This document shows positions 24,956 to 33,228 of a stretch of 64,000 nucleotides of DNA, in pieces. The DNA lies in the NCBI GenBank assembly GCA_025355465.1, contig JANXZO010000020.1:1-64000 (forward strand), read 5' to 3'. Position 1 is the first letter of the stretch, and each line of letters begins with the position of its first letter. The notes below the pieces were generated by a model. That model had not been told where the DNA came from, searched no databases, and worked only from the letters and a program-made list of their open reading frames with translations. This DNA is from Bacteroidales bacterium (GTDB taxonomy: Bacteria; Bacteroidota; Bacteroidia; Bacteroidales; FEN-979). Both the position numbers and the translations under genes were made by a program.

Positions 24956-26456
24956 GAAATGCCTCCTTCACAATTCGCTGAAAGAACGGATAGTCCTGTT
25001 CAATCAAACCAAACGTTCGCGATAGTTCCCGGCTGAACTTTTTTTCGTCTGTGAAGAATTCGCATTCTGGGTAATCCGTATCGACTCTTGTGTTAAAAAC
25101 ACACTCCTTGCAATGGTCGGCGATGAGACAATTACGGCATAGCGTCTTAATTTTATCAAAAAACCCATTGTACATATCAGCGATTTCCTCAGGGGTGATA
25201 ATAATGTTATTGTCATCAAATTTTCCGATCTCAAACACGCGGCTGATGTGTTCACACGGCAAAATACTACCGTCCGCTGTTAGAAAAACACGCATGGAAA
25301 ACGGCATGCATGTTGCGGTCGGCACAAATTGTTTATTTGCCTTACCATTTGATTTTGAGGAAATAACATGGTAGTAATTCTTAAACACAAATCCAGAATA
25401 TTTCTCAACGACATCAGCGATTTCCTTTACACCCGGATGGTTCAGCGACATTGCCTGCATAACTACACTGTCGGATGAATCTGTTCGTCTCTTTTCCAGA
25501 AAGGTTGAATGAAATTCATCTTTGAACTCCTCATTGATATTCAACGTGCTGATGGAGGATATCAGTGGTACTTTATTGTAACGTTCTTTAAAGTAGGAAT
25601 AAACCGAGCCCAGGGAGTTTTGGTTGTGAAGTACAGTAAGAAAAGAGATGTTTTTGTCAAAGTAGTCCGGGTACTTTGCTTTTACAGTGTCAATATTTTT
25701 AACAACAAGATCATACGAAGAGGAATTGTTCTTCAGCACGCGAAAACTGTTGCCCTGGCTATCACCATCCAGACTGATGGAGACCTCCATTTTATGTTCG
25801 GCAAGAAATCCGGCATGTTTTGCTAGCAACAAGCCATTGCTGGACATGGTATATTTGAACCGGAGGTGCTGGTATGCCGAAGAGTTACAAAATTCAACGA
25901 TCTGGCGGATGAATTTAAAGTTCTTCAGTGGCTCTCCGCCATAGAAGCTGATAATCAACTCGGTAGCTGTTGTCCTTTTTGACAGGATCAAGGCGAGCAT
26001 TCGCCTGGCGTGGTCGAAATTAAACTCCCGTTTTCCCCGCTCCTTGTTAATGTAAAATTTGCTGAATGTGCAGTATACACAGTCAAGGTTGCAATCTTCT
26101 GTTGTTTCAAAAATTACCTGCTTGATCTTACTCAGATTCTCATTGATTTTGAGTGCGGTGAGTTTTCCCTCCAGGTTAAGGGAGTCTGCATTTCTGAAAT
26201 AGTTATGTTTTTTTAGAAAACGATACCGTGCCAGCTGGGCTCTGGCCTCGTTTGAAGGGTAACGTACTGAATTTATGATGGTAACTGATTTCCCCGTAGT
26301 AGTATGTGACTTGAGAAACTCTTCAAGATTTGTACCTTCTGAATCTTCGTTGTAAAGGATGGGAATTACAGGATGACAAAGTAGTATCTGGTTGCGGAAT
26401 GGACTATATAAATAGACGTTGCCTTTGCTGGTCGAGAAGGTTACGGTTTTTTTCAT
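24945..26456 (-). CDS. Radical SAM/SPASM peptide maturase, GG-Bacteroidales family
   Basis: A 503-residue enzyme (TIGR04148-like). Start taken at MKKTVTFSTSKG (26456), since the longer frame adds an odd MPWMWTC. The N-terminal about 110 residues may be a leader-recognition (RRE-like) region. The radical SAM motif CNLDCVYC holds the 4Fe-4S cluster that cleaves S-adenosylmethionine, followed by FYGGEPL and SLDGDS. The C-terminal SPASM domain has CMPFSMRVFLTADGSILPC and CRNCLIADHCKEC for auxiliary clusters. It should modify the neighbouring precursor, possibly at its CxC motifs. Confidence 0.92.
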   Translation of the reverse strand: MKKTVTFSTSKGNVYLYSPFRNQILLCHPVIPILYNEDSEGTNLEEFLKSHTTTGKSVTIINSVRYPSNEARAQLARYRFLKKHNYFRNADSLNLEGKLTALKINENLSKIKQVIFETTEDCNLDCVYCTFSKFYINKERGKREFNFDHARRMLALILSKRTTATELIISFYGGEPLKNFKFIRQIVEFCNSSAYQHLRFKYTMSSNGLLLAKHAGFLAEHKMEVSISLDGDSQGNSFRVLKNNSSSYDLVVKNIDTVKAKYPDYFDKNISFLTVLHNQNSLGSVYSYFKERYNKVPLISSISTLNINEEFKDEFHSTFLEKRRTDSSDSVVMQAMSLNHPGVKEIADVVEKYSGFVFKNYYHVISSKSNGKANKQFVPTATCMPFSMRVFLTADGSILPCEHISRVFEIGKFDDNNIIITPEEIADMYNGFFDKIKTLCRNCLIADHCKECVFNTRVDTDYPECEFFTDEKKFSRELSRTFGLIEQDYPFFQRIVKEAFHEK

Positions 26457-26495
26457 GCATGTCCACATCCATGGCATTCCGCCAGGAATCTATGG

Positions 26496-26503
26496 CAAAG
26501 GTA
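26496..26503 (-). promoter_or_regulatory. Possible internal housekeeping promoter before the maturase
   Basis: Minus-strand TACCTTTG (TAnnTTTG class), about 40 bases upstream of the maturase start, in the 82-bp gap after the precursor. No good -33 TTTG is seen. It could give basal expression of the maturation and export genes apart from the sigma-54 promoter. Confidence 0.4.
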
Positions 26504-26538
26504 CTTTTTTATTGGTTGGGAATAAAAGGCAGTGTGTT

Positions 26539-26754
26539 CTACCTTTCACTGGGTTTGGTCTGAACCGAGGCGCTTGAGGTTGAAGAGTCACCACAAACAC
26601 AAAGGTCACCGGCGGGGCCGCCAGACTGGCGAGTACTAACCATTGGATTATTAGCTGAACAGATGCATCTGACATCGGCACCACCCTTGATCTGGGCTAA
26701 CATGTTCTTCTTGATTTCGGCTTTGTAAAGGTTGACCAGGCTTAAGGTTTTCAT
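26539..26754 (-). CDS. RiPP precursor peptide, GG-Bacteroidales family
   Basis: A 71-residue precursor (TIGR04149-like). The leader MKTLSLVNLYKAEIKKNMLA ends in QIKGG (Gly24-Gly25), the cut site for the C39 exporter. The 46-residue core carries two CxC motifs, RCIC and LCVC, separated by 20 residues containing RQSGGPAGD. Its tail is rich in Ser/Thr. I chose the ATG at 26754 because it gives the family leader; an upstream in-frame ATG adds 19 residues and lies upstream of the predicted sigma-54 start site. The Cys residues are candidates for thioether or other radical modification. Target and activity of the product are unknown. Confidence 0.9.
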   Translation of the reverse strand: MKTLSLVNLYKAEIKKNMLAQIKGGADVRCICSANNPMVSTRQSGGPAGDLCVCGDSSTSSASVQTKPSER

Positions 26755-26805
26755 GACTGTGGTTTTTATTTTTGAGTTTTGATTATCAGTTTTATGGATT
26801 GGGTA

Positions 26806-26822
26806 TTGCAAATGCCGTGCCG
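26806..26822 (-). promoter_or_regulatory. Sigma-54 promoter of the peptide operon
   Basis: Read on the minus strand: CGGCACGGCATTTGCAA. The -24 GG (26821-26820) and -12 GC (26809-26808) are exactly 10 bases apart, and GGCAC-N5-TTGCA fits the consensus. Transcription would start near 26797, leaving a leader of about 43 bases before the precursor start. Confidence 0.8.
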
Positions 26823-26903
26823 TAAAATTAAATTACATTAAATCAACAAGATAGCACAATAATGCCAATATTTATTATTAAAAAGATGTAAAAGAATTTG
26901 ACA

Positions 26904-26936
26904 AAAGTGTAAACATTATTAAAATATTTACACTTT
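26904..26936. promoter_or_regulatory. Inverted repeat, candidate enhancer for the sigma-54 regulator
   Basis: AAAGTGTAAA (26904-26913) and TTTACACTTT (26927-26936) form a perfect 10-bp inverted repeat with a 13-base spacer. It is about 107-139 bases upstream of the predicted start site, the usual distance for NtrC-type enhancers. The half-site is shared with 15467-15483. Confidence 0.65.
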
Positions 26937-26952
26937 GAGATAAGTCATGAGG

Positions 26953-29019
26953 TCAGACTTTCAGAACCCGGATCAACAGGATTTCGGTTGCGAGGAAGAA
27001 CAACGCCACGAAAATGAAAAATTTCCAAAGCGGGGTTCCTTCGTTTAGTTGCTTTATTTGTCGTGTGAGGGAAGTGTTATTCTCTTTCAGAATCCTTACT
27101 GACTTAAACGGGAGCCTTTTGACTTCATTTTCGATTTCGGCGACGGTATAACAGCGCAGGTCTGATTCACGTCTGTTATAATTAAAGGCTATTCCGGTAA
27201 CGTTCTTTTTTCCGCTTTGAACCAGATAAAAGCCCGCCTCCCTGATCTGATCATGGGGGAACAGGGATACTCCCGCTCCAAGATAGCGGCTTCCCGGGAT
27301 AATTTCGAAATCTGAACCGGGACGGGATATTTTATAAATATTTTTTTCAGCGATTGAATCAGCAGGGATATCAATTGACTCCTCTGTTCCAACGGTATAG
27401 GAAAGTGGAGACAGGAGATTGCTCAACAGGCTTATTTTATAGAGGGTGGGAACAAAAATCAGGTGCCGAGGGAAATTGCTCCAGGTTTCTGACAGGGGAG
27501 AAGAGAAGAGGTAAAGTTTACCTTTTCCGGGGTGAAAACATGTAAGAAAGGGGTCCCCATTTTGCAATTTCATCAAGATTTCAGCTTTGCCTGTGTTACC
27601 CAGGTCAATACGATAATGACGGGTAACCAGCGGGAGGTCGACATTGTCGGGGAGTAATGTCTTCCCGGCAGTATTTTTTTCAAAAATATCCTGAAAAACA
27701 GGATTTTCCAGGTTCAGGAAGGCAACTCTTTGCCGGGTAGTATCCTGGGTGCTGTATCCGCCGCCACTTATACTTCTGCAGAATTCATTCAATGAGGCTG
27801 TGCTTCCACTCTCGGGCGGGAATATTACCAGGCTTCCTCCTTTCGATACATAACGATTAAGCTCCTCTGCGAGGCCTGAGGGGACCTCCGATGGCATATT
27901 AAGTATGACAATTGAATAGTTTCGGATCGACCCGTAATCGGTTTGTTTCAATCGGCTGTTATTGAAAGAAAATGCTGAATCTTCCTTAAACAATGCAAGG
28001 ATGTAGCTGTTCTCTTTCTCCCCATTGATGCACAACACCGGAATAGAGGGCAGAATGTTGTATGCAAAATAGTACTTGTCATCATAAACGATCGGATAAT
28101 CGGTGAGTGCGACGGTGCAGAACTGAATCCCTGTATCCTTTTCACTGTAGGAAAGAACAATTTCTTCCATCGCGTTGGATCCAATGCTAAAACTGGCCAG
28201 CCCTCTTTGTATCTGATTAATTGTGAGTTTTAGCGGAACTTTCTCCAGGGCCTGACCTGAGTTGCGGATGCGGATGGTTAATTTCACCGATTGCCCTGGC
28301 TGGTGTACCGGACCATTAAACCAAATGGTATCAATGTAGAGGTTGTCACGTTTTTCAGCCTGAAGCGGTACGAGGAACCAACTGACACTTGTATCGGGTT
28401 TAATGGTGCTAAAGCTTGTAGCCGATCGCTGGAAGTCTGAGATAAGATAAGCATCACGATTTAATAAACGGCTGCCGGCAAGCATCTCATTTTGCCTGCT
28501 GATGATAGCTGGCAGCGTTGGAGAGGAAGGGGAGAGTTGTACTTCACTAACCAATTTTTTAAACTCCTCCTGGCTGACAAAGTGCTGATGGCGGCCTTCA
28601 AAATCATTGGTTATCAACTGGAAACGGTCTGAACCGCCGTATGCTGCGGCAATTTCAAGTGCTTTGTTCTTCGCAATCTCGTTCAATTTTCCTTCTGAGG
28701 CCACAGCGTCCATGGACCAGGAATTGTCGAGATAGATGCTGACAAGATGCTGACCGGTCTGTTTTTCTGTCTGTTTATTGGAAGGAATGTAGGGTTGTGC
28801 AAATGCCATTACAATGGAAGCAATGGCCAGCATGCGTGCGAGTAGTATAAGGACCTGTTTTAGTTGCGATTGCTGTTTGGTCTCTTGCTGAATCTCGGCC
28901 AGAAAGCGAACATTTGTGAACCAGACCTTCTTATATCTCCTGAAATTAAAAAGATGGATAATAACAGGTATTGCAAGCGCAGCGAAGGCAATAAAGAAAA
29001 GCGGGTAGACGAATTGCAT
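26953..29019 (-). CDS. BatA-type aerotolerance N-terminal domain membrane protein
   Basis: A 688-residue protein, start at MQFVYPLFF (an ATG two codons upstream is equally possible). The N-terminal double-membrane BatA domain (residues 1-80) shows LAIPVIIHLFNFRRYKKVWF. A von Willebrand A-like region follows (VSIYLDNSWSM, near residue 95), then a Rossmann-like middle (VCINGEKENSYILALF) and a C-terminal membrane helix. These proteins often occur with MoxR and DUF58 genes; none is adjacent, but a DUF58 gene lies at 40296. Function in the envelope is poorly defined. Confidence 0.85.
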   Translation of the reverse strand: MQFVYPLFFIAFAALAIPVIIHLFNFRRYKKVWFTNVRFLAEIQQETKQQSQLKQVLILLARMLAIASIVMAFAQPYIPSNKQTEKQTGQHLVSIYLDNSWSMDAVASEGKLNEIAKNKALEIAAAYGGSDRFQLITNDFEGRHQHFVSQEEFKKLVSEVQLSPSSPTLPAIISRQNEMLAGSRLLNRDAYLISDFQRSATSFSTIKPDTSVSWFLVPLQAEKRDNLYIDTIWFNGPVHQPGQSVKLTIRIRNSGQALEKVPLKLTINQIQRGLASFSIGSNAMEEIVLSYSEKDTGIQFCTVALTDYPIVYDDKYYFAYNILPSIPVLCINGEKENSYILALFKEDSAFSFNNSRLKQTDYGSIRNYSIVILNMPSEVPSGLAEELNRYVSKGGSLVIFPPESGSTASLNEFCRSISGGGYSTQDTTRQRVAFLNLENPVFQDIFEKNTAGKTLLPDNVDLPLVTRHYRIDLGNTGKAEILMKLQNGDPFLTCFHPGKGKLYLFSSPLSETWSNFPRHLIFVPTLYKISLLSNLLSPLSYTVGTEESIDIPADSIAEKNIYKISRPGSDFEIIPGSRYLGAGVSLFPHDQIREAGFYLVQSGKKNVTGIAFNYNRRESDLRCYTVAEIENEVKRLPFKSVRILKENNTSLTRQIKQLNEGTPLWKFFIFVALFFLATEILLIRVLKV

Positions 29020-29031
29020 GCGCAAAAATAC

Positions 29032-29087
29032 AAAAAAAGGCCGAGAATGTGGCGGCGACCCAGTGTATCGCCACTACATTATCGGCC
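29032..29087 (-). terminator. Terminator of gdhA
   Basis: A 19-bp stem with three mismatched positions: GGCCGAGAATGT side 29039-29057, partner ending ATCGGCC at 29087. It is followed on the minus strand by seven T, and lies 20 bases past the gdhA stop. Confidence 0.75.
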
Positions 29088-29106
29088 CTTCATTCAGGGA
29101 TAGATG

Positions 29107-30444
29107 TTAAATAACTCCCTGGTCGAGCATTGCGCTGGCAACCTTCAGGAAACCTGCAACGTTTGCTCCTTTAACATAGTTGACAAAGCCTTCTTTGTCT
29201 TTGCCGTATTTGACGCACTGTTCGTGGATGCTGATCATAATTTGGTGAAGCCGCTCATCAACCTCTTTGCGGGGCCAACTAAGTTTCATGGCATTCTGCG
29301 ACATTTCGAGTCCGGATGTTGCAACTCCTCCAGCATTTACTGCTTTCCCGGGGGCAAAAAGGATCTTGTGCTCGAGGAAAAGCTCAATCGCTTCCGGTGT
29401 GCTGGGCATGTTGGCCCCTTCAGCAACGCAAATCACACCATTCTTAACGAGGTTCAGGGCATCTTCCTTGCCCAGTTCATTCTGGGTTGCGCAGGGAAGC
29501 GCAATGTCGCATTTCACTTCCCAGGGGCGTTTTCCCTGGTGAAATTGTGCGTTCGGGTATTCGTAAGAGTATGGCTTTACAATATCCTGGTTGGAAGCAC
29601 GGAGTTCCAGCAAATAGTCAATCTTTTCTGCATTCAGACCATCCGGGTCATAGATATATCCATCAGGTCCTGAAATCGTAACAACTTTAGCACCGAGTTC
29701 CGTTGCTTTGATTGCGGCACCCCAGGCTACGTTGCCGAAGCCGGAAATGGCAACAACTTTTCCCTGAAACGATTCGCCTTTAGTTGCCAGCATCTCCTTT
29801 GCGAAGTAAACGGCTCCAAAGCCTGTGGCTTCCGGGCGGATAAGGCTGCCTCCCCAGTTTAAACCTTTGCCGGTGAGAACACCAGTGTTTTCGCGGGCCA
29901 GTTTGCGATACATTCCATACAAAAATCCAATTTCTCTTCCACCAACTCCGATATCTCCTGCAGGTACATCCGTCTCCGGGCCGATTACCTTCCAGAGTTC
30001 GAGCATAAATGACTGGCAAAAGCGCATGATTTCGGCATTGGATTTTCCTTTAGGATCAAAATCTGAACCACCTTTTGCACCGCCCATGGGCAAGGTTGTG
30101 AGGCTGTTCTTGAAGATCTGCTCAAATCCCAGGAATTTCAAAATGCTGAGATTTACACTCGGGTGAAAACGTAAGCCTCCTTTATAAGGACCGATGGCAT
30201 TGTTGAACTGTACCCGGTAGCCAAGGTTAACCTGCACTTTACCGCTGTCGTCCACCCAGCAAACTTTGAATGTGAGGATCCGATCCGGCTCCACAATACG
30301 GTCAATAATATTTGCCGATTCAAAGTGAGGATTTTCGTTATATACTTCCTCAATTGATTCCAGTACTTCTCGCACTGCTTGAAGATACTCATTTTCACCC
30401 GGATGCTTTTTCTCCAGGTCGTTCATGATTTTTTCTAAGTTCAT
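29107..30444 (-). CDS. gdhA: NADP-specific glutamate dehydrogenase
   Basis: A 445-residue cytoplasmic enzyme making glutamate from 2-oxoglutarate, ammonia and NADPH. The size matches the hexameric bacterial type. Visible motifs: substrate-site KGGLRFHPSVN and LPMGGAKGGSDFDPKGKS with the catalytic Lys; AGDIGVGGREIGFLYG; nucleotide-binding SGFGNVAWGAA; and CAEGANMPSTPEA. It is monocistronic, with its own promoter (30522-30553) and terminator. Confidence 0.97.
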   Translation of the reverse strand: MNLEKIMNDLEKKHPGENEYLQAVREVLESIEEVYNENPHFESANIIDRIVEPDRILTFKVCWVDDSGKVQVNLGYRVQFNNAIGPYKGGLRFHPSVNLSILKFLGFEQIFKNSLTTLPMGGAKGGSDFDPKGKSNAEIMRFCQSFMLELWKVIGPETDVPAGDIGVGGREIGFLYGMYRKLARENTGVLTGKGLNWGGSLIRPEATGFGAVYFAKEMLATKGESFQGKVVAISGFGNVAWGAAIKATELGAKVVTISGPDGYIYDPDGLNAEKIDYLLELRASNQDIVKPYSYEYPNAQFHQGKRPWEVKCDIALPCATQNELGKEDALNLVKNGVICVAEGANMPSTPEAIELFLEHKILFAPGKAVNAGGVATSGLEMSQNAMKLSWPRKEVDERLHQIMISIHEQCVKYGKDKEGFVNYVKGANVAGFLKVASAMLDQGVI

Positions 30445-30521
30445 TTTGATTCAGTTTTGATGTTTAGGACCAGTTATTTAGTAGTGTTAATTTAGTCGTA
30501 TTGTGAAAAAAATAACAGCTT

Positions 30522-30553
30522 CAAAATTACACAGATTGACAGGATTAAGCAAA
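30522..30553 (-). promoter_or_regulatory. Bacteroidota-type promoter of gdhA
   Basis: On the minus strand: TTTG (30553-30550), 20 bases, TAATTTTG (30529-30522). Both boxes match consensus; the leader to the gdhA start is about 70 bases. Confidence 0.7.
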
Positions 30554-30588
30554 CAAAAACACATAAATATTTTTGGTTGGCAGAAATA

Positions 30589-31236
30589 TCACCGATTAAC
30601 GGATTTCACAAGACTTCCATCTTTGTAAACCATTTCCTGGGCAACAGTCCCGTCGTCCCGGTAGGTTATTTCACTGCCGTTCTTCAGGTTGTTTTTATAG
30701 CTTGAGACCTGTTTTAACTTACCGTTGTCGTAGTAGGATTTTTGTGTTCCATTGCCATTGGTAAACACACCTGCCCCAATCACTGCTCCGAAATCATTGT
30801 AATACAGCCATTGTCCGTCAAACAATCCATTAATATAATTGCCATCAACTTTCAGCACCTGGTTGGGGTACCATTCACGATGCAGTCCATGTAATTTGCC
30901 ACCTGAATAGTTACTCACGCTGGCCAGCGCCCCCAGGCGGTCATAGGTTTTTCCTGTTCCGTCGGGCAGGCCGTCTTTGTATGATTGCTCCTCCTGTTTA
31001 ATCCCGTTGGCATAATATCTGACAAGCAAGCCCTGGAGTTTATTTTTGCTGTATGTGCATTCCATTTGAAGGGTTCCATCCTCATAGTAGTATCGGGAAA
31101 CGCCTTCATAATCGTTGCCTTTAAGATGAATTTCTGATTTCAGGTTGCCGTTGGGCCAGAATTCGGTACGCGGTTTATTACAGGAACTTAGCGTCAAAAC
31201 CAAGGCAAGGAGGAGGAGTAGGGGAAGACGATTCAT
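30589..31236 (-). CDS. YwqK/MORN-repeat lipoprotein
   Basis: A 215-residue lipoprotein (lipobox TLSSCNK, Cys about 19) made of repeated units of the form YYEDGTLQMECTYSKNKLQG, the MORN-like repeat of the YwqK family. The family is sometimes called an antitoxin, but there is no toxin gene nearby and the protein is exported. It lies 6 bp after marC on the same strand. Probably an outer-membrane surface protein of unknown role. Confidence 0.85.
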   Translation of the reverse strand: MNRLPLLLLLALVLTLSSCNKPRTEFWPNGNLKSEIHLKGNDYEGVSRYYYEDGTLQMECTYSKNKLQGLLVRYYANGIKQEEQSYKDGLPDGTGKTYDRLGALASVSNYSGGKLHGLHREWYPNQVLKVDGNYINGLFDGQWLYYNDFGAVIGAGVFTNGNGTQKSYYDNGKLKQVSSYKNNLKNGSEITYRDDGTVAQEMVYKDGSLVKSVNR

Positions 31237-31242
31237 AGGGGA

Positions 31243-31893
31243 CTATTTTCCAAAAATTTCGATGGTACCTTCAATTCCGTTGATCATCATTTGAACGGCG
31301 ATTACTGCCAGGATAAGTCCCATAATACGGGAAACGACCTTCAGCAGGCTCGGATTGATTTTTGCGGCGATCCCTCTTGCAGAAACGAAAAGCAGATAGG
31401 TTATCAGGCACATAATTCCGAAAATAACCACCACCAGGACAACATTTAGCACCGATTTTTCGACACCAACAAAGTTCATCGCTGTGGATATGGTTCCCGG
31501 ACCGGCAAGCAGCGGAATCCCAAGCGGGGAGATGGCCATATCCTCCGCGACCTTAGTCATTTGTTCCTTTTCATCAGACGATTGTGCATGTATAGGATTT
31601 TCTTTGGCATTCAGCATCTGGAATCCTATGATGAACACGATGATTCCACCGGCAATTTGAAAGGCCGGCAAGGTTATTCCGAATAATCTGAAAATAAGGT
31701 TGCCGAGGATACTGAAAACGGCAATTATCACGAAAGCAACCAGAACGGCTTTAAAGGCAACCCGTTTCTGGGTCTTCTGGTCGAAATCCTGGACCATACC
31801 CAGGAACACAGGAAGGTTACCGATAGGGTTCAGCATAGCGAAAAAACCCATGAAAACGGTAATAGCATGAAGATAGATGTCGTGTACGTGCAT
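31243..31893 (-). CDS. MarC family integral membrane protein
   Basis: A 216-residue protein with six predicted membrane helices. Family features: FFAMLNPIGNLPVFLG in the first helix, GNLIFRLFGITLPAFQIAGG, and SPLGIPLLAGPGTIS. MarC/UPF0056 proteins are inner-membrane proteins once linked to multiple antibiotic resistance; transport function is not established. Likely co-transcribed with the lipoprotein gene that follows. Confidence 0.93.
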   Translation of the reverse strand: MHVHDIYLHAITVFMGFFAMLNPIGNLPVFLGMVQDFDQKTQKRVAFKAVLVAFVIIAVFSILGNLIFRLFGITLPAFQIAGGIIVFIIGFQMLNAKENPIHAQSSDEKEQMTKVAEDMAISPLGIPLLAGPGTISTAMNFVGVEKSVLNVVLVVVIFGIMCLITYLLFVSARGIAAKINPSLLKVVSRIMGLILAVIAVQMMINGIEGTIEIFGK

Positions 31894-31983
31894 TTTTTAG
31901 GATTTTTTCTTTGAGATGCTGGACAAGCATTTTGTTATCCGATATATAGGCATGGTAAGGAATCAGAGATACAAAAGTATGAA

Positions 31984-32682
31984 TTAAAAATTGTGAAATT
32001 CAGCAGTCAGTGTTAAATATTTGGAGGATAATCCGTTGTTTTTATTTAATATAATAAGCACATTTTCAGATAAAACGGGAGGAGGTTTTCGCCCAAATTC
32101 CATAAGTGTGCGTTTTGGCAGTGAATCAGGTTTTGACTGCACTGCAGTTTTCCTATGGAGAAAAAAACCGCTCCTGAGTATTTCCGCAGTAAACGGTGCC
32201 GACGTTCCTGCGGGTAGGATCAGTGCGAATCTGCCTTCTGAAGCGAGAAGTGTATCCACGGCCCGGATAAGCTCCTGCATTGGAAGTCTTACGTCATGAC
32301 GTGCATAACTTCTACGTTTATCCGGTGAAAGAAGTGCACTGGTGAAGAATGGCGGATTTGAGATGATGTAGTCATAGCCATTGGGCATGCCTGTAAATGC
32401 TTGCAATTCAGTACATGATGCCGATAACCTTGAGGACCAGGGGCTAGTCTGAAAATTAGCTGAGGCCTCGGTTACCGAAGCGGCATCAATGTCGATGGCT
32501 TCAATGATCCCGGTCGACTTTTGGGCCATCATCAGTGCAAGTACTCCGCAGCCGGTCCCGATATCGAGAATGTGTGCCGATTCGCCAGGCCGGGCCCAGG
32601 AGCCGAGCAGCATAGCGTCAGTGCCAACACGTTGTGTGCTACAGGTATCCTCGACCGAAAAATGCAGGAAGCGGAAGGGCAT
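31984..32682 (-). CDS. trmN6: tRNA1(Val) adenine-37 N6-methyltransferase (TrmN6)
   Basis: A 232-residue SAM-dependent methyltransferase. Start placed at MPFRFLHFSVED, 4 bases after the rimM stop; an ATG 21 bases upstream would overlap rimM. The SAM motif is ILDIGTGCGVLALMMA and the catalytic motif is NPPF in YIISNPPFFTS, typical of N6-adenine methyltransferases. N-terminal RVGTDAMLLGSWA is the YfiC/TrmN6 hallmark. It is the third gene of the rpsP-rimM-trmN6 operon. Confidence 0.92.
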   Translation of the reverse strand: MPFRFLHFSVEDTCSTQRVGTDAMLLGSWARPGESAHILDIGTGCGVLALMMAQKSTGIIEAIDIDAASVTEASANFQTSPWSSRLSASCTELQAFTGMPNGYDYIISNPPFFTSALLSPDKRRSYARHDVRLPMQELIRAVDTLLASEGRFALILPAGTSAPFTAEILRSGFFLHRKTAVQSKPDSLPKRTLMEFGRKPPPVLSENVLIILNKNNGLSSKYLTLTAEFHNF

Positions 32683-32686
32683 GGGT

Positions 32687-33211
32687 TTAAAGGTAAATTT
32701 CAAGGAGCCCTACCGGTGCTTCGATCTTCAGCAGTTTGTTTTCACGGTCAACATCAACAATTACCTCATCAACCACAGGAATCAGTATCTCCTTTTCGCC
32801 AAAGCGGACCTGGAACAGTGATTGGTGGGGGAGTTCAAGGACATCCTCAAGTATTCCGATGTCACCATGGTTCAGATCGAAGACACGGTATCCTTTCACT
32901 TCATGAAAATAGAATTGATCACCTTTCAGTGGCGGGAGTTGGGAAACCGGGAGATACATCTCGAGTCCGGCATAAATATCCGCATCTTCGATAGAAACCA
33001 CATCCTGGAACCGGATGACGGCTCTTTTGTTGTGTTTCAGTTCGAGTTCCTCGATAAAAAAAGGAATCCGTTCTCCTTGAAGGTCAAGGAAAACGGATTC
33101 AATATTTAAATAATCCGTGGGATCGTCTACATCGAGCGTCACCATCACATGACCTTTATTACCGTACGTTTTAATAATCTTGCCGAGGTAATAAAAATCA
33201 TCCTTATTCAT
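32687..33211 (-). CDS. rimM: Ribosome maturation factor RimM
   Basis: A 174-residue protein with the RimM beta-barrel (LGKIIKTYGNKGHVMVTLDV) and PRC-barrel (YRVFDLNHGDIGILEDVL, then EILIPVVDEVIVDVD) domains. It assists 30S maturation by binding S19. It lies 17 bp downstream of rpsP, the usual pairing. Confidence 0.95.
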   Translation of the reverse strand: MNKDDFYYLGKIIKTYGNKGHVMVTLDVDDPTDYLNIESVFLDLQGERIPFFIEELELKHNKRAVIRFQDVVSIEDADIYAGLEMYLPVSQLPPLKGDQFYFHEVKGYRVFDLNHGDIGILEDVLELPHQSLFQVRFGEKEILIPVVDEVIVDVDRENKLLKIEAPVGLLEIYL

Positions 33212-33228
33212 AAGGAGTGATATAGGGA

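Noticed and set aside
29104-29673. A 189-codon plus-strand frame
   Set aside because: It is antisense to gdhA, a clearly conserved enzyme, and has no recognisable domain.
30589-31236. Reading the YwqK-like gene as part of a toxin-antitoxin pair
   Set aside because: It is an exported lipoprotein without a toxin gene next to it; the label comes from a family name only.
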